In this document: piece after piece, positions 1 through 4,579 of the stretch
How positions within the stretch are numbered: position 1 is the first letter of the stretch
Layout: every line of letters starts with the position of its first letter
Source of the DNA: Pseudomonadota bacterium
GTDB taxonomy: Bacteria; Myxococcota; Polyangia; GCA-2747355; JACKDQ01
Length of the DNA: 6,277 nt
Assembly (NCBI GenBank): GCA_030591195.1
Contig: JAUVBO010000186.1
Span: 1 to 6,277, forward strand
Direction: 5' to 3'
Notes under the pieces: generated by a model
What the model saw: only the letters and a program-made list of their open reading frames with translations
What the model was told of the DNA's origin: nothing
Databases searched by the model: none
Program-made: the position numbers and the translations under genes

Positions 1-1168
1 AGAAGCCACCCGGCCGGTCCTGCTTGACCTTGTTGACGAAGTTGACCAGCTTGTCGTGCATCGCGCTCACGCCCGGCCGCAGCTTCGACAGGTCGAGCCC
101 GATCGACGAGACCGTGGCGCCGACGTAGGCCCGGTTCTGGGTGCTCACGCCGTCGACGTAGGCCCGCACATAGTCGGTGACGGCTTTCTTGGCGACCGTC
201 TGGGGCAACGAGCCGGTGGCGTTCTGGGCCACGTCACGCAGGGCCGAGTAGGGGTGACCGGAGTTCGGCATCACCTCTTGCGAGGCGACCATGTAGTCGA
301 CGTAGGGGCTGATGGCGGTGGCGGTCTCGATGTTGCCCATGTGGCAGGCGTCGAACTGGATCAGGTCGATCTGATCCGACTTCCTCGGGTAGCTCGGGGA
401 GTCGATAACGAAGGTTCGACCGTCGAGGCTCAGCGGCTGCTTGGCGGCGATCGCGGCCTGGATCTGGTCCTTGACCTGCTTGGCTTGGACCTGGGCCTCG
501 GCGAGCGCCTGGGCCAAGCCCGAGATCGGCATCCGCACCCGGTCGCCGGAGGTCGCGTCGAAGGCGAGCCCGTTGAAGCCGTCGCCGTGCCCGGTGACGA
601 TCACCCAGTAGCGCTTGGCCGGGAACTTGCGCATGCCATAGACGAGAAAATCGCGCAGGGTCTGGTGGTTGGCCGAGTCGGTCTCACCCATGGTGATCGT
701 CCCGGTCTCGCCGGTGGCCGGATCCTCGAGCTTGAGCGTCTCGGGGTTGAAGCGCTGCTCGCGATAGAGCCCGTAGCGCTCGGATGGCCGGGGCTGGTTG
801 TTGCCGTCGCGCTGGTGAGCGGCGTAGTCGCGCTGGACGAGGATGCGGAACATCGCGCTGCCGCCGAGGCCCCGCCGCAGCTCCTCGAGGTCGTCGTCGA
901 AGGCGGCGACGAGGTTGCGGTTCTTGTCGTCGTTGGCGGCGTAGACCAGCAGCGTCCAGTCAGCTACCCACAGCGGCCCGGCCTCGGTCCACTGGGCCAC
1001 CGCTCCGCCCGACGCGTTGGGCGATCGACCGGCCGCGCCGCCAGCGGAGTCGCCCTTGCCGCCTCCCGGAGCCACCGGCCCCTGATCGTAGCTCTGGCGA
1101 CAGCCGCCGAGCGCGAGGGCGATGGCTGCGAGCAACACGAGCGGCACGCTGATCGTTCGTCGTCTCAT
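1..1168 (-). CDS. Clostripain-family (peptidase C11) cysteine protease lipoprotein, 3' end cut by window edge
   Basis: Read on the minus strand from the ATG at 1168-1166, the frame stays open for 389 residues to the left edge, so the C-terminus is missing. The N-terminus MRRRTISVPLVLLAAIALALGGC is a lipoprotein signal peptide with the lipobox cysteine at 23, followed by a Gly/Ala/Ser-rich linker holding GKGD at 37-40. The C11 domain starts near residue 71 (WTLLVYAANDDKN, then DDLEEL and FRILVQRDY). VTGHGDGF carries the expected catalytic His194, and QFDACHMGNIE the expected nucleophile Cys275. VASQEVMPNSGHPYS (294-308) is the usual following block. Family members cleave after Arg or Lys and often mature by self-cleavage. 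Oddity: about 50 residues lie between the two catalytic motifs beyond the beta-strand, with an Ala/Gln-rich probable helix at 218-244. The gene follows the transglutaminase-like gene by 124 bp on the same strand. An AGGGGAG ribosome site five bases upstream supports this start. The family call is firm; activity and substrate are not known. Confidence 0.9.
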   Translation of the reverse strand, partial: MRRRTISVPLVLLAAIALALGGCRQSYDQGPVAPGGGKGDSAGGAAGRSPNASGGAVAQWTEAGPLWVADWTLLVYAANDDKNRNLVAAFDDDLEELRRGLGGSAMFRILVQRDYAAHQRDGNNQPRPSERYGLYREQRFNPETLKLEDPATGETGTITMGETDSANHQTLRDFLVYGMRKFPAKRYWVIVTGHGDGFNGLAFDATSGDRVRMPISGLAQALAEAQVQAKQVKDQIQAAIAAKQPLSLDGRTFVIDSPSYPRKSDQIDLIQFDACHMGNIETATAISPYVDYMVASQEVMPNSGHPYSALRDVAQNATGSLPQTVAKKAVTDYVRAYVDGVSTQNRAYVGATVSSIGLDLSKLRPGVSAMHDKLVNFVNKVKQDRPGGF

Positions 1169-1173
1169 CTTCT

Positions 1174-1180
1174 CTCCCCT
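1174..1180 (-). promoter_or_regulatory. Ribosome binding site of the C11 peptidase gene
   Basis: On the minus strand AGGGGAG sits five bases before the ATG at 1168-1166. It is a near-ideal Shine-Dalgarno match and fixes the start that gives a proper lipoprotein signal peptide. Confidence 0.75.
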
Positions 1181-1187
1181 GACTAAC

Positions 1188-1229
1188 TGCTCAAAGGGTC
1201 GCCCTGAAAACAGGGCGGCCCTTTGAGCA
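1188..1229. repeat. Long inverted repeat (19-bp arms, 4-base loop) just ahead of the peptidase gene
   Basis: The arms at 1188-1206 and 1211-1229 (outer bases TGCTCAAAGGG / CCCTTTGAGCA) pair along all 19 positions except 1199/1218, which is a U-G wobble in a plus-strand RNA and an A-C mismatch in a minus-strand RNA. The loop is AAAA on plus and UUUU on minus. In the minus transcript the hairpin ends eight bases before the peptidase ribosome site. No U-tract follows on the minus strand, so it is not a textbook intrinsic terminator. It could be a terminator of another kind, an attenuator or an RNA processing or stability element. Confidence 0.75.
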
Positions 1230-1249
1230 ACCCGTCAGGGACGGGTTGC
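1227..1249. repeat. Inverted repeat (10-bp arms, 3-base loop), middle of three hairpins
   Basis: GCAACCCGTC at 1227-1236 is perfectly complementary to GACGGGTTGC at 1240-1249, with a loop of AGG. It shares bases 1227-1229 with the right arm of the longer hairpin, so the two stems cannot both be complete in one RNA. No U-tract follows on the minus strand. Confidence 0.65.
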
Positions 1250-1255
1250 CGAGTT

Positions 1256-1284
1256 TTCACCCCTCACACCAGGCAAGGGGTGAA
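1256..1284. repeat. Inverted repeat (9-bp arms, 11-base loop) just after the stop of paralog A
   Basis: TTCACCCCT at 1256-1264 is perfectly complementary to AGGGGTGAA at 1276-1284. In the minus transcript this is the first hairpin, eight bases after the TAA of the transglutaminase-like gene, and is followed by AACTCGG and not by uridines. It may take part in ending or protecting the 3' end of that message. Confidence 0.6.
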
Positions 1285-1292
1285 CGCGGCCC

Positions 1293-3959
1293 TTACTGGC
1301 AAACCGCGCCGTCGACGTAGGCGCGACCGGCGCCCTGGCTGCCGCTGTCGTCCTGGCAGCAGTCGCTGTACTGGTCCTGGCTGCAGGCGTCGTCGCAGTA
1401 GCAGGAGTTGTTGCCCACGGTGACCGAGCCACCCTCGTGCCCGCAGCAGATGTTTCTCGGGGGCGGGGGCGGGGGCGGGGGCGGGTTGTCGCCGCCGCCG
1501 CTACCGACGGTGGCCACGACCTTGAGGTTGTAGCTGTTGGACGCCTTGTAGCCCTTGGTCTGGATCAGCAGGGTGCTCGCCGCCTCGGGATCGAGCACGG
1601 TGCACTCCTCGGCCTCGAGGTTGTACTTCCAGTCGTTGCAGGGCTTCATCAGGTCGGGATCGCCCTCGGTCGGGGTCAGGTAGACCATGACCTTGGTCGC
1701 GCCCTCCGGGATCGTCACCGGGTAGTCCTTGAGCGCGCCGCGAGCCACCGACTCGCCGTTCAGCTCGAGGATCGTCTCCTCGGTCTCGCCGACGGGGTCG
1801 GTCCCGCCACCCTCGCCGGCGCAGGTGCTGGCGTCGTTGGCGCACTGGAGCAAGGCCTTGATCTTGAGGTAGTTCATGTACTTGTTGTCGGCGTCGGCCA
1901 GGTCGTCCTCGCCACCGTTGGCGGCCGGCTTGATCGCGGCCCAGAGGAAGTCCGGGTGGGCCTCCTTGCTGTCGTCGCCCCAGGAGTAGGTCGGGTCCTT
2001 GGTCCACTCGCCGCCGAGGATCTTGCCCTCGCCGTCGAGCTCGAGGACGTAGTTGAGCTTCGTCTCGTGGGGCGAGACGCCGCGCTGGTCGGCGCGCTGC
2101 ATCATCTTGTAGGCGCTGACACCGTCGGAGACCATCCAGTAGCGCATGCTGACCATCACGTACTGGCTGGTGCTCGGCGAGGGGTTGAGCTTGCTGTAGT
2201 CGCCGTTGCTCGCCAGCGAGACGGCCCGGGCGGCGCAGATGCGGTCACGCGGGATGTCGGTGTTGCGCAACATCTCGGCCAGCTCGGTGTCGCCAGCGGC
2301 TTCGGCCTCGTCGGCCGTGGGCAGCGCCGGGTCGCAGTTGCTGCCGTCCTGGGCGATCTTGGCCACCTTGTCGAACTGGAACTTGACCAGCGGGAAGTTC
2401 CACACCTGATAGTCCCAGTTGTGGTCGATGACGAAGGACAGCTTGGTCTTGTCGCCACCCTGGTACGGGGTCACGCCAGTCCCGAGCATGCCGGTGACGG
2501 CCACGTGGAGGGTGCCGGCGTTGATGTCGCGACACTCGTCCTGCTTCGGCCGACCCATGTCGTCGTATTCGATGTCGTCGGGCCGGACGTTGCAGCGCTT
2601 GCCGGTGAAGGTCGCGGCGTCCGAGAAGTAGACCTCGGACATCATCGCCTCGATGTCGCCCATGCGGAACAGCATGCAACCGGTGGTCTCGGCGGTGTCA
2701 CCGCACTGCTGGACCTGGGTCGCATCGGACGTACAGCGGGTGATCTTGCTGTCGACCAGCTTGACGCAGATGTCTTCCTTCGGGTACTTCAGCGCCTCGG
2801 CGGTGGCGTAGGAGGCCCAGCCGTTGCAGTGACCCCACCAGCTGTCAGGCGAGACGTTCTGGTAGTTGCCGTGGTTCTCGAGCTCCCACTTGGTGGCCGG
2901 ACCGACGACCGTGGTCATCGGGTTCCTCACCGGGTTGCAGGTCACGTCCTCTTCGGGGTTGTCCGGGCAGCCGTCCTGCAGCTCGGCCCAGCCGTAGTTG
3001 ACGCAGAACTCGGCCTCGTCGCTAGTGCAGGAAACCGACAGGTACTCTTTGGAGTCGGCGTCCGAGCTGTCGTAGTCGGGGTTCTTCTTCTCGCACTTGT
3101 TGGTGCCGCACTTGACCTTGACCGGGCAGAAGGTCTTGCCGGCCACGGTGACCTTGTCCTCGTCGGCGCAGGCGGTCGACAGGTTGCTGAAGACCACGTC
3201 GTACTTCTCGGCCGGCGACAGGGTCTTGGCGTCGGCGAAGTTCTCGAAGCCCTGGGTCGCGCCGGGCACCCAGCGCCAGGCGATGCCGTCCTTGGCCTGG
3301 GGCCACCACTGGGAGGCGAAGACGTCCTCGACGCCAGCGCCACAGAGGTCACTGCTGGTGCTGCTGGTGCAGTCGCTCAGCCCCTCGTTGAACTTGTGGT
3401 AGTCGCTGTTGGCCTTGAGCTCGGGGTGCAGATTCTTCGCCTGGTTCTGGTAGTTGATCACCTCGCGGCCGGTGCCGCCCGGGTTCTGGCAGTAGCCGTC
3501 CATGCCGCAGGTGCCGCTGCCGCAGGCCTCATTGGCGTTGTCGGCGAAGGGGTCGCAGTCCTTCGGCATGTAGACCACGTGGCCACCCGCGCGCACCTGG
3601 CAGGCGATGCCGCCGGCCTGGGTCGTCACCGCGTTGAGGCCGGCGGGGCAGGCGCCGCCGAAGGTCTGGGCCGTCAGCGCCTTCGGGGTGAACGAGGTGC
3701 AGCACTTGTCGCTGGCGCCGAGGATGCCGCCCGACTGGGCGTTGACCTGATTCATGCAGGCTTCGTCGCAGGAGGTGTACTGCGAGACGAGCACGTAGGC
3801 CTTGGTGAATGTCTTGAGCTGCTCGAGCTGGGCCACCAGCGGGGCGTCACCCTTGCCGCGGGTTCGCCGCTCGCCATCGGTCGGCTCGAGGTTTTTTCCA
3901 CAGCCCCCCACGATCGCACCGCAGCAAACCGCAGCGATCACCCACACAGAACGTCTCAT
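1293..3959 (-). CDS. Paralog A: secreted transglutaminase-elicitor-like lipoprotein with PPC-like and somatomedin-B-like domains (888 aa)
   Basis: MRRSVWVIAAVCCGAIVGGC is a lipoprotein signal with the lipobox Cys at 20; GKGD follows at 35-38. Residues 60-210 are cysteine-rich without a family I recognise. The core (about 225-710) has WWGHCNGWASYATAEAL with likely nucleophile Cys378, AGTLHVAVTGMLGTG with His485 and FVIDHNWD with Asp512 as triad candidates. It also has VWNFPLVKFQFDK at 519-531, which aligns with the Pep-13 peptide of Phytophthora GP42 transglutaminase, and LELDGEGKILGGEW plus HPDFLW at 639-673. From family knowledge these enzymes have a papain-like fold and cross-link Gln to Lys side chains. 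Residues about 725-818 (VTIPEGATKVMVYL, GDPDL, late Cys-Thr-Val and Tyr-rich strands) resemble a PPC beta domain. Nine prolines (826-834) lead to an eight-cysteine somatomedin-B-like end (838-887). The start was chosen for its signal peptide and GAGGAG ribosome site; a further ATG at 4097 adds 46 residues that would bury the signal. The family call is strong by motif; activity is inferred. Confidence 0.85.
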   Translation of the reverse strand: MRRSVWVIAAVCCGAIVGGCGKNLEPTDGERRTRGKGDAPLVAQLEQLKTFTKAYVLVSQYTSCDEACMNQVNAQSGGILGASDKCCTSFTPKALTAQTFGGACPAGLNAVTTQAGGIACQVRAGGHVVYMPKDCDPFADNANEACGSGTCGMDGYCQNPGGTGREVINYQNQAKNLHPELKANSDYHKFNEGLSDCTSSTSSDLCGAGVEDVFASQWWPQAKDGIAWRWVPGATQGFENFADAKTLSPAEKYDVVFSNLSTACADEDKVTVAGKTFCPVKVKCGTNKCEKKNPDYDSSDADSKEYLSVSCTSDEAEFCVNYGWAELQDGCPDNPEEDVTCNPVRNPMTTVVGPATKWELENHGNYQNVSPDSWWGHCNGWASYATAEALKYPKEDICVKLVDSKITRCTSDATQVQQCGDTAETTGCMLFRMGDIEAMMSEVYFSDAATFTGKRCNVRPDDIEYDDMGRPKQDECRDINAGTLHVAVTGMLGTGVTPYQGGDKTKLSFVIDHNWDYQVWNFPLVKFQFDKVAKIAQDGSNCDPALPTADEAEAAGDTELAEMLRNTDIPRDRICAARAVSLASNGDYSKLNPSPSTSQYVMVSMRYWMVSDGVSAYKMMQRADQRGVSPHETKLNYVLELDGEGKILGGEWTKDPTYSWGDDSKEAHPDFLWAAIKPAANGGEDDLADADNKYMNYLKIKALLQCANDASTCAGEGGGTDPVGETEETILELNGESVARGALKDYPVTIPEGATKVMVYLTPTEGDPDLMKPCNDWKYNLEAEECTVLDPEAASTLLIQTKGYKASNSYNLKVVATVGSGGGDNPPPPPPPPPRNICCGHEGGSVTVGNNSCYCDDACSQDQYSDCCQDDSGSQGAGRAYVDGAVCQ
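1458..1484 (-). repeat. In-frame hexanucleotide repeat encoding nine prolines
   Basis: The coding strand alternates CCG and CCC codons for nine prolines. On the plus (template) strand this gives four G5 runs and one G3 run (1459-1485), each separated by a single C. The six-base unit keeps the frame when copies are gained or lost, so linker length can change two prolines at a time. Paralog B has only five prolines at the same place. Confidence 0.85.
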
Positions 3960-3965
3960 CTGAAT

Positions 3966-3971
3966 CTCCTC
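3966..3971 (-). promoter_or_regulatory. Ribosome binding site of paralog A
   Basis: GAGGAG on the minus strand lies six bases before the ATG at 3959-3957. It supports MRRSVW as the true N-terminus over the more upstream in-frame ATG at 4097, which would place 46 residues ahead of the signal peptide. Confidence 0.75.
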
Positions 3972-4010
3972 GGATGAAGAAAGAATGAATGTCTTTGTTT
4001 CGCACGTTTG

Positions 4011-4067
4011 GAGCCGAGGTACGTTTCTGTCGGTGCAACGCTTCCGAACTGTTTCACACCTCGGCTC
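4011..4067. repeat. Inverted repeat with 10-bp arms and 37-base spacer upstream of paralog A
   Basis: GAGCCGAGGT (4011-4020) and ACCTCGGCTC (4058-4067) are exact complements, ending 51 and 98 bases before the start codon. They flank the weak ECF-type promoter candidate. They may be a pair of operator half-sites, or a leader stem if transcription starts further upstream. Confidence 0.5.
4020..4045 (-). promoter_or_regulatory. Weak candidate ECF-sigma promoter of paralog A
   Basis: On the minus strand GGAAGC (4045-4040) is followed after 16 bases by CGTA (4023-4020), the layout of extracytoplasmic-function sigma promoters (GGAA-type -35, CGT-type -10). It would give a leader of roughly 50-55 bases. 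The element is bracketed by the arms of a 10-bp inverted repeat. Such short matches arise by chance, and no good sigma-70 pair was seen instead. Confidence 0.22.
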
Positions 4068-4250
4068 AGCTAGGCGGAAAAGCACATCCCAGGCCAAGAT
4101 CGCCGGCCAGCCACCATGATGACTTATCGTGATTTATCACCAGGACTTACCTGGATTAGCGCTGGTCCGCGCCGCGGAGGCAGAAGTGTCACGATATGTA
4201 GGTGCAAGGGCTACCTGTCCGCGCTACGCGGCGACGCACCGCGTAAAACC

Positions 4251-4270
4251 TAGTAATTTCTAGCAATTTC
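4251..4270. repeat. Tandem 10-bp direct repeat, AT-rich
   Basis: TAGTAATTTC is followed directly by TAGCAATTTC, differing at one base. The copies are one helical turn apart in an otherwise G/C-rich region, which fits a protein binding site, but no regulator is identifiable. Confidence 0.45.
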
Positions 4271-4361
4271 AAACAGTGTGATGCCTCGTTGGCACTGGCT
4301 GCACCACAATCCAGGGGTGGCGGGTGTCGTCGTCAGGGTAGATCGTGCGGGTGCCCGCGTT

Positions 4362-4380
4362 AGCCCATCCGGGATGGGCT
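4362..4380. repeat. Inverted repeat (8-bp arms, 3-base loop) downstream of paralog B
   Basis: AGCCCATC (4362-4369) pairs perfectly with GATGGGCT (4373-4380) around a CGG loop. It lies about 200 bases after the stop of paralog B on the minus strand. It is followed there by AACGCGGG, without a U-tract, so a terminator role is possible but unsupported. Confidence 0.4.
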
Positions 4381-4446
4381 TGACGACTATCAACGATATC
4401 GAGTAGTTACGTCAGTCGAGCGGATCGCGGAGCGCGTCGAGGTCGG

Positions 4447-4464
4447 CGATCAGGGACGATCAGG
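4447..4464. repeat. Direct repeat CGATCAGG, 10-bp period
   Basis: CGATCAGG occurs at 4447-4454 and 4457-4464, with two bases between copies. It is downstream of paralog B; the role is unknown and the repeat is short enough to be chance. Confidence 0.3.
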
Positions 4465-4579
4465 CAGGTAAGGTCCTGGTCGGCGAGGCTAAGCTCCCCT
4501 CCCAAGGCTTCGAATATCGAACGGGACGCCGCGAGGCCCAGAGCGCAGGGCCACGATGGAGATCTTGCCGCCGCCCCTC

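Larger units (their letters stand above)
3960..4579. other. 620-bp intergenic region between the two transglutaminase-like paralogs
   Basis: No frame here shows a credible protein, and base composition is visibly less G/C-rich than the genes. Apart from the elements listed separately, it holds small perfect inverted repeats: GTGAT-TT-ATCAC at 4129-4140, directly followed by CCAGG-ACTTA-CCTGG at 4140-4154; CCGCG-CTA-CGCGG at 4219-4231; and TTCGA-ATA-TCGAA at 4509-4521. The first two abut and are the best candidates for an operator about 170-195 bases upstream of paralog A. No tRNA, rRNA or known riboswitch fold was recognised. The length suggests that paralog A has its own promoter and is not simply cotranscribed with paralog B. 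Confidence 0.6.

Noticed and set aside
56..1186. 376-residue open frame on the plus strand
   Set aside because: It is the antisense shadow of the C11 peptidase gene. Its protein is Gly/Val/Arg-rich low-complexity without motifs, whereas the minus frame shows a lipobox, TGHGDGF and FDACHMG.
1188..1229. Calling the 19-bp hairpin a standard intrinsic terminator
   Set aside because: The minus strand continues with GTTAGTCAGGGG and no U-tract; the uridines are in the loop. It is left as an inverted repeat.
1458..1484. Short tandem repeat considered as part of a CRISPR or mobile element end
   Set aside because: It is a simple in-frame Pro codon run without spacers or terminal repeats. No transposase or CRISPR repeat was seen in the window.
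1437..3977. 846-residue open frame on the plus strand
   Set aside because: It is the antisense shadow of paralog A. The translation is dominated by Val, Gly, Leu, Ala and His, as expected from the complement of high-GC codons. It has no recognisable domain, while the opposite strand is clearly conserved between the two paralogs.
3960..4097. 46-residue N-terminal extension of paralog A from the ATG at 4097
   Set aside because: It would bury the lipoprotein signal peptide. A good GAGGAG site lies directly ahead of MRRSVW, and the extension covers the inverted repeat and candidate promoter.
4281..4406. 41-codon plus-strand frame beginning MPRWHWLHH
   Set aside because: There is no convincing ribosome site, no recognisable motif and no comparative support; frames of this size are expected by chance.
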